A stretch of DNA of 64,000 nucleotides, taken from Rhizobium rhizogenes (GTDB taxonomy: Bacteria > Pseudomonadota > Alphaproteobacteria > Rhizobiales > Rhizobiaceae). A program made the translations under genes and the position numbers. Shown here in pieces: positions 26,667 through 34,174 of the stretch. Where the stretch lies: assembly GCF_002005205.3 (NCBI RefSeq), contig NZ_CP019701.2:248001-312000 (forward strand). The letters run 5' to 3'. The first letter of the stretch is position 1. The number at the start of each line of letters is the position of its first letter. Under the pieces are notes generated by a model. It saw only the letters and a list, made by a program, of their open reading frames with translations, did no database searches and had not been told where the DNA came from.

Positions 26667-27032
26667 GTGAAAACGACCCTGACCACCATTTTCATCGCTC
26701 TGGCGACCCTCTCGGCTAACGCAGGATCGCTCCTGCAGCCGCCCGCCGACGCGCTGCGCGTCGAGTTTGTGAGTCCCGACACGACGAAGACCGAACGCCT
26801 CAAAGCAGGCCAGCCGTTGACCGTGGGCGTCGTCGTCACGAGGTCGACGGGGGCCGTCCAGATCATGCCGACGGCAAAGCCGGACTGGATGACCTTCAAT
26901 ACGAGTACCCATCAATTTTCAGGGGTCCCCGTAGAAGGGGAGCATGAGCTCGCCGTGCGGGTAACTGATGCCGGAACGGGGCAGACGGCGACCGGTATCC
27001 TCTCTTTCGCCATTAAAGGCGTCGCAGAGTAA
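26667..27032 (+). CDS. Exported protein with an Ig-like (He_PIG-type) domain, 121 aa
   Basis: GTG start at 26667 with AAGGAG 6 nt before it. Signal peptide MKTTLTTIFIALATLSANAG. The mature part ends with a putative Ig/cadherin-like repeat pattern: PDWMTFNTSTHQFSGVPVEG, then HELAVRVTDAGTG and an ILSFAI final strand, as in He_PIG domains of surface proteins. Such domains mediate protein contacts; here it is the last gene of the mobilisation operon and could decorate the envelope complex or contact a recipient. That role is inference. Confidence 0.68.
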   Translation: MKTTLTTIFIALATLSANAGSLLQPPADALRVEFVSPDTTKTERLKAGQPLTVGVVVTRSTGAVQIMPTAKPDWMTFNTSTHQFSGVPVEGEHELAVRVTDAGTGQTATGILSFAIKGVAE

Positions 27033-27380
27033 GTTTTAAAATACATTTTACAACTTACTGTTTTTACGCAGGTAATTGCGTTTTCCCGTTGACGCGCTGA
27101 CGTGGCCCCGGCATCCTTAAATCATCGAAGGGACGCAAGGAACTTCGGTTGTTATCTTTCCCCATGAGGGATTAGGAGAGATCAGGTCTTTGACTTGAAA
27201 TGTCCGGTATCGTTCCCTACGAGGGATCATTTCGACCGCCGAAGGCGGCTCTGCAGTATATGGCGTTATCGGAATTCAAACTGACGAGACTGGCGTTGAC
27301 CGCCTTACGGGCGGATTTGGAAAGGGCAGCAGAAATGCCGCCCTTTTTGGCCTCAGGATCGTCGGTTAGACTTCACCCCC
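27033..27380 (+). other. 348-nt gap between the mobilisation operon and the methyltransferase
   Basis: AT-rich at its left end (27033-27075), then without clear coding. A 68-codon frame from 27200 has poor codon pattern and no ribosome site. Apart from the terminator I see no further structure. Confidence 0.35.
27324..27349 (+). terminator. Probable terminator of the mobilisation operon
   Basis: GGGC(A)GCA, a GAAA loop, TGC(C)GCCC, then TTTTT: a short stem with one mismatch. It lies 290 nt after the last operon gene and 32 nt before the end of the convergent methyltransferase gene. Confidence 0.6.
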
Positions 27381-28751
27381 TTAACGCGTCACGTGAAAAT
27401 CCATGACGTCATCGGATGCATCGCCCTGTTCCGACTGGTGCCAACTTGAAGTGACGCCCTGCATCAACTCCTTGAGATCGATCGGGCGCGGACGGCGGCG
27501 CTCTACTCCACCCTGCGCGGGTTCGGGGTTATTACCGTTGCGAGCATTCTCAAAGGCACGGTAATGGCGCAATGCCTGACGAAGCTCGGACTTGGTGCCA
27601 TTGGAAAGGGCTTCGAAACCTGACGCGCTTTCCAGGGCCGCGATCTCCAAGGCTTCATTCTCGAAGGTGCGGCCAAAGAGCATATAGCGAGCACGCCCGA
27701 GGCTCGACTTGATGTTGCGTGCGGTTGCGCGTGAGCGCTGGTTGCCACGAACAAGCCACTGCATGAAGCGTTCCTCGGTCTTCGGGGAAATCTTTCCCGT
27801 CTGACGATCGAGGATGACCTTTCCGATGATTTCGGCGGCCGTGGGCGGGACGGCGTTGGCGATCATCACCATGATGCGACGCTTGTTCTTCGAACACCAT
27901 GTCCAGTCCTCGGGAAACCCCTGAATACGGGACAGGAATTTCTGGTGGCCGATAGCTGCATCCTCCAGCGGAGCGCTGTCGTTCGGGTGCGCCTCGTATT
28001 TCGCCTTCAGCGCTGCCGACGGAGGCTCACCCGAGGTTCTGGTGATAGTCGCATAGGGCTCATCAACGCTACGGACGGCACGGCCGGCGCGCAGAGGTCG
28101 CGTGTAGATGTGTCCTTTCGCGATGATGTCGAGATTGTACTCCGGTCGCCACTGGTTCTCCGCAGTCGGCATTTCGCCCATCGCCTGCGTGAATGCGTGT
28201 CGCACAGTTTTTGGAATGTCGGTGGCAGCGTCCTCGATAGCACCTTCGATGAAGCCATCACGTTCGCCGAGACGTCCGATAACGATCAGGCGACGTCGCG
28301 CCTCTGGCGTGTTGTAATAGGAAAAGTCGACCCGGCACTCGGAGATGCCGTAGCCAGCTCTCTTGAGCATGGCTCGTGCCTCGGCCCACGATTGGGAGCG
28401 TGCTGCCTGGACGACGTTTTCCATGATGAACCATTCAGGGCGCACCGCCGCGACGGTAATCGCGTATGCCAGGGTCAGTCGGGCGTTCTTGCCTTCGACA
28501 CGCTGGCCGGCCACGGAGAAATCCTGGCATGGAGGGCCACCCGCGATGAGGTCGGGTTTCAGGTCAACGATATCCGGGATAATGCTGAGAAGATCGGACA
28601 GGTCACGCTGATGAACGTGGTCGCCAATGTTCGTGCGGTAGGTCTCGACTGCGTCCGGCATGCTGTCATAAGCAGCGACGACATCAAAGCCAGCGCGCTT
28701 GAGACCAAGCGACATACCGCCCGCACCACAGAAAAGTTCAACAACCTTCAT
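27381..28751 (-). CDS. DNA (cytosine-5-)-methyltransferase
   Basis: A 456-aa C5-cytosine methyltransferase. In order: motif I ELFCGAGGMSLGL (5-17), motif IV GGPPCQDFSVAGQ with catalytic Cys75, motif VI ENV (111-113), motif VIII ARRRLIVIG (151-159), IQGFPEDW (276-283) and motif X NAVPP (299-303). About 150 residues of extra C-terminal sequence follow, ending in a low-complexity basic/Pro region. The target-recognition region is short. No cognate restriction endonuclease lies beside it, so it may be an orphan protecting the element from host restriction. It is at the downstream end of a run of leftward small genes. Confidence 0.93.
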   Translation of the reverse strand: MKVVELFCGAGGMSLGLKRAGFDVVAAYDSMPDAVETYRTNIGDHVHQRDLSDLLSIIPDIVDLKPDLIAGGPPCQDFSVAGQRVEGKNARLTLAYAITVAAVRPEWFIMENVVQAARSQSWAEARAMLKRAGYGISECRVDFSYYNTPEARRRLIVIGRLGERDGFIEGAIEDAATDIPKTVRHAFTQAMGEMPTAENQWRPEYNLDIIAKGHIYTRPLRAGRAVRSVDEPYATITRTSGEPPSAALKAKYEAHPNDSAPLEDAAIGHQKFLSRIQGFPEDWTWCSKNKRRIMVMIANAVPPTAAEIIGKVILDRQTGKISPKTEERFMQWLVRGNQRSRATARNIKSSLGRARYMLFGRTFENEALEIAALESASGFEALSNGTKSELRQALRHYRAFENARNGNNPEPAQGGVERRRPRPIDLKELMQGVTSSWHQSEQGDASDDVMDFHVTR

Positions 28752-28919
28752 TCGATCTTCCTTTCACGACGCCCGTTTCACCCGCTGTGTAGCGGTGGCG
28801 CGTTAATGGAAGTCCGAAAAAACCGTTAAAGGTTTAGCGAAGGTGTAAATTTTCAAACATGAAAACGAAACAACCATCACGTATTTCTACATGATGGTGA
28901 GGCGGATGATCTCCGCATT

Positions 28920-29138
28920 TCAATGTGTGTCTTCACGTTGTTCGATCTCGCGGATCAGTTCCCATGCATCGCCAAGGGCGGCGTGGACTTTCTCCATCCG
29001 TTTCGCGACCGCAGCCCCGTCACGTGTTCCGAGGTCGGAGAAGCGGGCTGCTATAGAGCCTACCTCATTGCGGAGACGAGAATATGTGTCGCGATTCATG
29101 GGGAATTTTTCGGCTGGTATATCGGAGAATTTGGTCAT
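28920..29138 (-). CDS. Hypothetical protein, 72 aa
   Basis: Begins MTKFSDIPAEKFPMNRDTYS. Highly charged and helical throughout (EVGSIAARFSDLGTRDGAAV, then WELIREIEQREDTH), suggesting a small coiled-coil protein. It is 168 nt upstream of the methyltransferase start in the same direction, so co-transcription is possible. Not recognised. Confidence 0.55.
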   Translation of the reverse strand: MTKFSDIPAEKFPMNRDTYSRLRNEVGSIAARFSDLGTRDGAAVAKRMEKVHAALGDAWELIREIEQREDTH

Positions 29139-29154
29139 GATTTTTCACGTGCTC

Positions 29155-29322
29155 TCATGTCGAAAGGCGAACGTAAGCAGTCGCAAGCGAATTTGCCGCG
29201 CCGTAAGCAATCATGGCGGCACCCAGAAAGTTGAAGACTTTGTTTTGCCAACGCGAACAGAGACTGTTGTCGCCAATGATAGCCAAACCGAAGAAAAGGA
29301 AGAGCAAGTTCATATTGGACAT
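29155..29322 (-). CDS. Small membrane protein, 55 aa
   Basis: The start at 29322 (MSNMNLLFLFFGLAIIGDNS) avoids overlap with the upstream gene and follows GACGAGA; the frame extends to 29388. Two hydrophobic stretches, LLFLFFGLAIIG and VFNFLGAAMIAYGAA, give a probable membrane hairpin. Unknown function. Confidence 0.5.
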   Translation of the reverse strand: MSNMNLLFLFFGLAIIGDNSLCSRWQNKVFNFLGAAMIAYGAANSLATAYVRLST

Positions 29323-29332
29323 TCTCGTCAGC

Positions 29333-29680
29333 TCACCGTCGCTGTCGCAGGATAGCGAGAGCAACCGCGGTCGCGTTTTCGCCACCAATGCGACTGAACC
29401 GCCACCATGTCATATTCTCCGATAGCTCGTCGGCAATCCCCGAGAAGTCGGCGGCATGTAACATTGCAGCGAGGATTGGCCGCTCCTCGGTTTCGAGATC
29501 GCCGAAGAGTTCGCGCGCTGCTTTGATCATCTGGCCGTCGTCGTCGTTCGCAGCGATGAAACGCGCCGTGTAATCATTCCAGTCCTGGGATTGGGCGAGC
29601 GCGGTAGCGAACCGCAGCCTATAGGCTATGTCTTCGACGGGCGGCAAGTTTTTCCATGTATTGAAGTCCATTTCCGGCAT
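29333..29680 (-). CDS. Hypothetical protein, 115 aa
   Basis: An acidic soluble protein beginning MPEMDFNTWKNLPPVEDIAY, helical, with conserved-looking aromatic and acidic residues (QDWNDYTARFIAANDDDGQM, DLETEERPILAAML). The small size, acidity and island setting resemble anti-restriction-type proteins, but no family motif supports that. A GGAGGG site lies before the start. Part of the leftward run. Confidence 0.6.
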   Translation of the reverse strand: MPEMDFNTWKNLPPVEDIAYRLRFATALAQSQDWNDYTARFIAANDDDGQMIKAARELFGDLETEERPILAAMLHAADFSGIADELSENMTWWRFSRIGGENATAVALAILRQRR

Positions 29681-29692
29681 CCTGTTCCCTCC

Positions 29693-30031
29693 TTAGGCCT
29701 CTGTCTCGATGGATTGCACTCCCGTCGGCCTGAATGCGGCTGCCAGAAAACGATCCCGTGCCGCCTCGGCCTTCCCCACCGCCCGGGTGATGGCGTCCGT
29801 GTCGCGGAAATCGCATATATACTCGATCATGTAGCTTCCTAGATGCTGGCGCAGCACGCGACGGGCGTCCTCATCGCCCTCGCCATCGCTCCCGATGAGA
29901 TCGAACCGGACGCAGCTTTCGCTGGGGATGTTCTCGATAATGGGCTCGACCCATTCGAAGTTTCCCGCTGGATCGACAATCGCCAGTTTGCCGTCGAAGC
30001 CGAAGTCGTCGAATTTGAATTTCGCGTTCAT
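29693..30031 (-). CDS. Hypothetical protein, 112 aa
   Basis: Starts MNAKFKFDDFGFDGKLAIVD; an acidic mixed alpha/beta protein (FDLIGSDGEGDEDARRVLRQ, then YICDFRDTDAITRAV). Its start overlaps the stop of the upstream ribbon-helix-helix-like gene (ATGA), so the two are translationally coupled. Not recognised. Confidence 0.6.
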   Translation of the reverse strand: MNAKFKFDDFGFDGKLAIVDPAGNFEWVEPIIENIPSESCVRFDLIGSDGEGDEDARRVLRQHLGSYMIEYICDFRDTDAITRAVGKAEAARDRFLAAAFRPTGVQSIETEA

Positions 30032-30225
30032 GCATGTTTTCCTTGTTTGATGGCTTTTTGAACGAGGGTGGTGACAACCTCCCGGATCGTCATTTCATGT
30101 TGCGCGGCGTGAACCTTCAGCGCTGTCAGCGTTCCGGAAGGAAGGTCCACCGTCAGTCTGTCCGCGCGGCCTCGTCGCGATGGGCGGCCTTGTTTGGTGA
30201 AGGATGCCTGAACCATGTCACGCAT
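30028..30225 (-). CDS. Small ribbon-helix-helix-like protein, 65 aa
   Basis: Basic N-terminus, then DRLTVDLPSGTLTALKVHAA and EMTIREVVTTLVQKAIKQGK: one short strand followed by two helices, the layout of ribbon-helix-helix DNA-binding proteins (ParD/Arc/partition type). It may bind operators of this gene run or act in maintenance. No toxin-like partner is obvious next to it. Start 30225; an alternative is 30216. Confidence 0.62.
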   Translation of the reverse strand: MRDMVQASFTKQGRPSRRGRADRLTVDLPSGTLTALKVHAAQHEMTIREVVTTLVQKAIKQGKHA

Positions 30226-30529
30226 CCTCGATCACAAAGAAGCGGGCAATCGTGTCTTCGTTGGCGTGCTGTTCGGCGAAATCGCGAGCTTCCGACGTGT
30301 CAATAGCATGCAGCCCCTCGCCACCTGACCGCCCGCTCTGGACAGACTGAGCCCACCGGGTCATCGCTCCTCCGTGCCCAGCGAGGAAGAAACGTCCGCG
30401 AGGCGTTCGGTACAGAGACGTGACCTCGTAACGAAAATCTCCCCTATCGGAGTCGCTCTCGAAAGAGCAGATTTCCTCCGCCGTCGCCGTGTTGTAGCGG
30501 AGACCGTCGATGATTTTGCTGATGTTCAT
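30218..30529 (-). CDS. Hypothetical protein, 103 aa
   Basis: The ATG at 30529 (MNISKIIDGLRYNTATAEEI) follows a GGAAAGGGAATGGA tract and is preferred to the frame's far end at 30673. The product contains ICSFESDSDRGDFRYEVTSL, then LYRTPRGRFFLAGHGGAMTRW: an all-beta-looking core of a kind seen in small uncharacterised proteins of proteobacterial plasmids. Overlaps the next gene by 8 nt. Function unknown. Confidence 0.6.
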   Translation of the reverse strand: MNISKIIDGLRYNTATAEEICSFESDSDRGDFRYEVTSLYRTPRGRFFLAGHGGAMTRWAQSVQSGRSGGEGLHAIDTSEARDFAEQHANEDTIARFFVIEDA

Positions 30530-30718
30530 TCCATTCCCTTTCCATTGACCTTCGGGCAAAGCTTCGCCGCCGCGCGAAGGCGCGTTATTCTCTGTTTCTA
30601 CTTCCATTTTCAGGAACTCATTTGATGTGGACAGGTGCGTTTGTGACTGCCCACATACAAAGTGTTGGAGCATTCCGACGGTGAGGCAAGAGCGAAAATG
30701 CGCCGACGGTGAAGTTTT

Positions 30719-31027
30719 TTACGGCACCAGGACAGGGCCGCTGACGATGCGGCAGATTGCGTCCTCGACGGCTGCCACCGCCTCCTCGCGCGTGTGGACG
30801 ATACCGCTGGCAAGGGAGCGAAGGCGCTGCGGATAGCCGTCCTTATCGCGAGACTGCATGTCTGGAATGTCGACGGAATAAACCCACCGTGCATCGGGGC
30901 ATTTCCGGAGCTCTTCGATCCAGACGCACATCACATGCGGATATGATGGATGATCGACCTCAGCGGCATCGTGGACGGCGAACTCGTATTCGGCGTTGTA
31001 CCAGTCAATCGCGATAGCGGTCATCAT
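30719..31027 (-). CDS. Hypothetical protein, 102 aa
   Basis: Starts MMTAIAIDWYNAEYEFAVHD, coupled by ATGA to the upstream membrane-protein gene. An acidic mixed protein with HVMCVWIEELRKCPDARWVY, then a helical end (TREEAVAAVEDAICRIVSG). No known domain. The 190 nt separating it from the next gene hold no further frame. Confidence 0.58.
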   Translation of the reverse strand: MMTAIAIDWYNAEYEFAVHDAAEVDHPSYPHVMCVWIEELRKCPDARWVYSVDIPDMQSRDKDGYPQRLRSLASGIVHTREEAVAAVEDAICRIVSGPVLVP

Positions 31028-31188
31028 GCATGCCTCCTGACGAGTTTGCCGACGATCAGCAATGGGAGCACGATCCAGACAATGAGGTTGCCGGCCTCGA
31101 CCGCATCCGGGGCTTTGATGGCGACGGTGTAAAGGATTGCAAAAAATAGCATGGCAATCGGCAGGCAGAGGACTCGTAAAACAAGCAT
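31024..31188 (-). CDS. Small membrane protein, 54 aa
   Basis: A 54-codon gene beginning MLVLRVLCLPIAMLFFAILY. Two hydrophobic segments (about residues 3-22 and 34-46, LIVWIVLPLLIVG) predict a membrane hairpin with a basic C-terminus (KLVRRHA). Its stop overlaps the next start by 4 nt, and AAGGAACATGAC precedes the ATG; these support it despite the short length. Unknown function. Confidence 0.6.
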   Translation of the reverse strand: MLVLRVLCLPIAMLFFAILYTVAIKAPDAVEAGNLIVWIVLPLLIVGKLVRRHA

Positions 31189-31218
31189 GTCATGTTCCTT
31201 TATGTGGGAATGTGGGTT

Positions 31219-31458
31219 TCAGGTGCGCGAAAAACGCCGAAATGCCTGGATACCGTCACGTTGGATTTCCCGTTTCATCTCGTCCGCGGCACCGGGTAGA
31301 CGTGACTTCCCGACGAGGCGGCGCACGGACGTCGCCTTCTCTACCGCGTAGATGGATGCCACGTAGCAGAGGAGACCCCCGCACGGTGCCCGCTCGTTAA
31401 CCTCCTCGATCAACAGGTTAAAGGTCAGACCCGGAATGAGTGTGGTCTTTACGGCCAT
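31219..31458 (-). CDS. Hypothetical protein, 79 aa
   Basis: First gene of the leftward run: MAVKTTLIPGLTFNLLIEEV, a short Cys-containing middle (APCGGLLCYVASIY) and a basic end (RRLVGKSRLPGAADEMKREI). GAGG about 8 nt before the ATG. The presumed promoter lies in the non-coding stretch to its right. Not recognised. Confidence 0.5.
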   Translation of the reverse strand: MAVKTTLIPGLTFNLLIEEVNERAPCGGLLCYVASIYAVEKATSVRRLVGKSRLPGAADEMKREIQRDGIQAFRRFSRT

Positions 31459-31980
31459 TTTGAACCTCTAAAGCGGCTGTTTTCATTGGCCTATTTATAG
31501 CATTTCGGGAGAATCGAGCCCAGGGAATAACGCGGCATGGTTGAGTTGTGCCGGAGGGGCCGTTAACGAGATTGGTAGAATTTTAAGAATTCCTGGTTGA
31601 AACCCGTGCTCCCTGTTCGATCCTGCCGGAGGCTGGTCGAACCCGCGCGTAGCGCGTCTTGTGATGCTCCCCGTCCCGATGCCTCCTCGATTGCCGACGC
31701 TCGGAGCGGCAGTCACCCGGAGGGCCGTAGCACCGTGGAGGACGCCGCGGCGTTGACAGAGTGAGAACGGTGGCAGGATGGATGCTTAGGGGTGGAAAAG
31801 GATTCAGGCGTAGTCTGACCTATTTGGTCGACAAGTGGCGTGTAGCCTGCCAAGGCGGCAAGAATTGGTAGTTTGGGGGCAACAGGCTCCATAACCCTAT
31901 TCACATCCGGGCAGGTCTCTTACATTCTGCCCGGACATCACTTCGAGAAATGGCTTTAGGTATTTTGGACTAAGTTAAAG
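31459..31980. other. 522-nt non-coding stretch, candidate oriT or regulatory region
   Basis: The frames present have poor codon use and no ribosome sites. The stretch contains inverted repeats (for example 31906-31935 and a CGCGCGTAGCGCG dyad near 31645) and GC-rich segments beside an AT-rich gene. The promoter of the leftward small-gene run should lie at its left end. Confidence 0.35.
31906..31935 (-). terminator. Perfect 9-bp hairpin downstream of the P-loop ATPase gene
   Basis: TCCGGGCAG (31906-31914) and CTGCCCGGA (31927-31935) form a perfect stem with a 12-nt loop, 45 nt after the stop of the leftward gene ending at 31981. No T-run follows, so it could be a Rho-assisted end, a stabiliser, or an inverted repeat of an origin of transfer. 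Confidence 0.45.
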
Positions 31981-33519
31981 TTATCGGCGCGCTTCAACTA
32001 AACTTAAATGCTTCCAAAGCGATTTATGGAAGGCCATGCGTTCGGCGTCATTCAGTGTCGCGTTTCCCCTAAACACCCACCGATGCCGTACACGTCGTTT
32101 TCCTCGCTGATCAATTGCAACGAAATCATTTCCTACCACACCAATTCGATAGAGATCGGAAAGGACTTTTCCAAGATCGTGTTTTTTGAACATGTCATTG
32201 ATTGCTCTGTCTGTCTTATGGCGATTTTCAACACGCTCAATTATGTCCCCTTTAAAGAAGTGGGTTTTAAAGCCTAAGAATAGTTTTTGAAGTGCATCGA
32301 TCTCGATGTTGGAATAGGTAGCTAGCAGCTCTTCGGTAATTTCAAGCCACGTTTGTTTCGAGTATTCCGTGGAGGTTCTATCGAAGTGTTCAGTGCTAAA
32401 TTTTGCGTCACTGTCACGGAAATCCCTCGCGACCCTTAATAGTCTGACGACATCTCTCGGTCTATAATATGACGAATTTAGTATAAATCGAAAGAATTCT
32501 TGGTTGTTGATGTTGTCTGGAAAGAATGTTTTCCAGACGCTATCTTCGGATATTTTTGCGGATACAGCGATTTTCTTCTGTATGAGTCGCATGAGTGGAT
32601 GGTCAATACTATCTTTCCCGTCTGACCAATCCAACCTTATGCCATAGTCGTCAATGTCTCGGCCAATCTCGTGGCCTAGCTCCAATACAGAATGAAGAAC
32701 TTCTGTGCGGAGTGTAGAGCAAAGGAATATACTTCTTCCAGCTTCGGCAGATTCAGCGTTTATGTGAGAAATTGCATATATTAGATCACGTATTATTCGC
32801 CTGTCTCGATCAAATTGGTCGTTAGTCTCGTGAAAAAGCTCGAGTTCATCAAAGAATATATATAATGGAGTCAGATTTCTGACGCCTTTTAGCAAAGCAG
32901 AGCACGTTCTGTTTAAATCTGATAGAATAACCTTTCCGCCATCAGAATCTTTCTGAAGCTCCAAGCCTACCTCAGCCGCGATGCCAAACGCCTCGCCCGA
33001 GAGCTTTGCTGAGCCGGACTTAATTGCAGAAAAAAGGGATGCTATGGAAGAGAATGAGAACCCCGTATTAGTGCCTGTGAGTTTATACAACTTTACAGCA
33101 TAGTTCTCATTGTTTCCAGAATTGCATAAAAGAGAGGCTATTCTCTGGTATATCAGCCACTTCCAGGCCTCTTTGAAGTCTTGGTTGAAAATGTCGCCAG
33201 TACTGCTGTTTATTATATTAAAACCAGCGCCTTTTGAGAGATTTTTTCTATCTTCCTCAGATACGTGCGATTTGAATAAGACAACTTCTGATAAATATGA
33301 TTTGTTAACGCAGCTGTCATGCAGATACCTTATGAGTGCAGTCTTTCCTGTGCCTTTTAGACCCAAAATGAAATATTTTGAGCCATTCAACATCGATTCT
33401 ATATCTATACTTTCGGGTATCGAGTAGGAGTCAAAAAAAACACTTTCACGGGCGCGAATTTGTTTAAGAATTTCATTCTTAGCATCAACGTCGCCAAAGT
33501 TTATATCTTTTAATTTCAT
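31981..33519 (-). CDS. P-loop ATPase, Sll1717-like, AT-rich
   Basis: A 512-aa protein with Walker A FILGLKGTGKTALIRYL (GLKGTGKT at 53-60) and Walker B LYIFFDELELF (D224, E225). A helical C-terminal region follows with RPRDVVRLLRVARDF, probably the arginine-finger/sensor part. The YFILGLKGTGKTALIRYL start is characteristic of the Sll1717 ATPase family, whose members often occur in defence-type or mobile regions. The ATG at 33519 has AAGGAGAT 4 nt before it. Base composition is much more AT-rich than all neighbours, with many A/T-ending codons, showing a separate origin within the island. Confidence 0.82.
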   Translation of the reverse strand: MKLKDINFGDVDAKNEILKQIRARESVFFDSYSIPESIDIESMLNGSKYFILGLKGTGKTALIRYLHDSCVNKSYLSEVVLFKSHVSEEDRKNLSKGAGFNIINSSTGDIFNQDFKEAWKWLIYQRIASLLCNSGNNENYAVKLYKLTGTNTGFSFSSIASLFSAIKSGSAKLSGEAFGIAAEVGLELQKDSDGGKVILSDLNRTCSALLKGVRNLTPLYIFFDELELFHETNDQFDRDRRIIRDLIYAISHINAESAEAGRSIFLCSTLRTEVLHSVLELGHEIGRDIDDYGIRLDWSDGKDSIDHPLMRLIQKKIAVSAKISEDSVWKTFFPDNINNQEFFRFILNSSYYRPRDVVRLLRVARDFRDSDAKFSTEHFDRTSTEYSKQTWLEITEELLATYSNIEIDALQKLFLGFKTHFFKGDIIERVENRHKTDRAINDMFKKHDLGKVLSDLYRIGVVGNDFVAIDQRGKRRVRHRWVFRGNATLNDAERMAFHKSLWKHLSLVEARR

Positions 33520-33798
33520 CGGAATCTCCTTTCTGTCCAAAATAATCCGTTCATCCTAAAAATTTGTTGCAACCTCAAATCGATTAGTTGGTGCGATACG
33601 GCCATCGCGGGCGTCCACAAATGGCTCTTCGACAAACCGAGTAAGTAATTACCACGCCAAGTGCTGGCCTCTTGCCTGTGAAAATTATTTGTAAATCTAC
33701 CTTGGAAAATAGCAGCTTTCTTAATCGGATATCTTACGCAACCTTTAATCGCCATCGGGCACATCTGACCCCGCTTGATTGAGCAAAGGGGGTAAGAC

Positions 33799-34170
33799 GT
33801 GAAACCAATACTGATGTGCGTGATGGCGGCGCTGCTGCCGTTCGCGGCGCATGCCGAGGACAGCATCTGGCCCGGAGAATACGCCGGCGATTGCGGCGAC
33901 AGGGTCCAGTGCATCATCGAGATTTCCGACGGCGGCGGTGACAAGGTCGACGTTAAACTCGTCGTCGCCAACCGCGTCGATTTCAACGACGTCAAGTGCA
34001 AGCTCGAAGGGCGTTTTAGCCGTTCGGCGGTGTTGGGCATATCCGGGACATTCAAGGGTGCGCCAGACGTGCTGATCGGCAGGTATCCGGAGGGTGTCGA
34101 GGTGTTCGGCATACCCAAAAAGGCGTGCGGCCTATCATTGAACAAGAAATACGTGATGTTTGGAGACTGA
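33799..34170 (+). CDS. Small exported protein, 123 aa
   Basis: GTG start at 33799 with GGGGGT 6 nt upstream. Signal peptide MKPILMCVMAALLPFAAHAE; the mature part begins DSIWPGEYAGDCGDRVQCII and has three or four Cys residues (CGDRVQC, VKCKLEG, KKACG) suggesting disulphides. A beta-rich small periplasmic protein; compare lysozyme-inhibitor-like or adhesin-like folds, but no family is recognised. It is followed 4 nt later by another exported protein. Confidence 0.65.
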   Translation: MKPILMCVMAALLPFAAHAEDSIWPGEYAGDCGDRVQCIIEISDGGGDKVDVKLVVANRVDFNDVKCKLEGRFSRSAVLGISGTFKGAPDVLIGRYPEGVEVFGIPKKACGLSLNKKYVMFGD

Positions 34171-34174
34171 GATC

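Noticed and set aside
27200..27406. 68-codon open frame after the mobilisation operon
   Set aside because: No ribosome site, poor codon pattern, and it spans the operon terminator into the methyltransferase end.
30028..30529. Toxin-antitoxin pair (ribbon-helix-helix gene with its neighbour)
   Set aside because: The neighbours show no toxin fold motif (ParE, PIN, GNAT or others), and gene order does not match a known type.
31459..31980. CRISPR array
   Set aside because: Repeats here are single inverted pairs without regular spacing; no Cas genes occur in the window.
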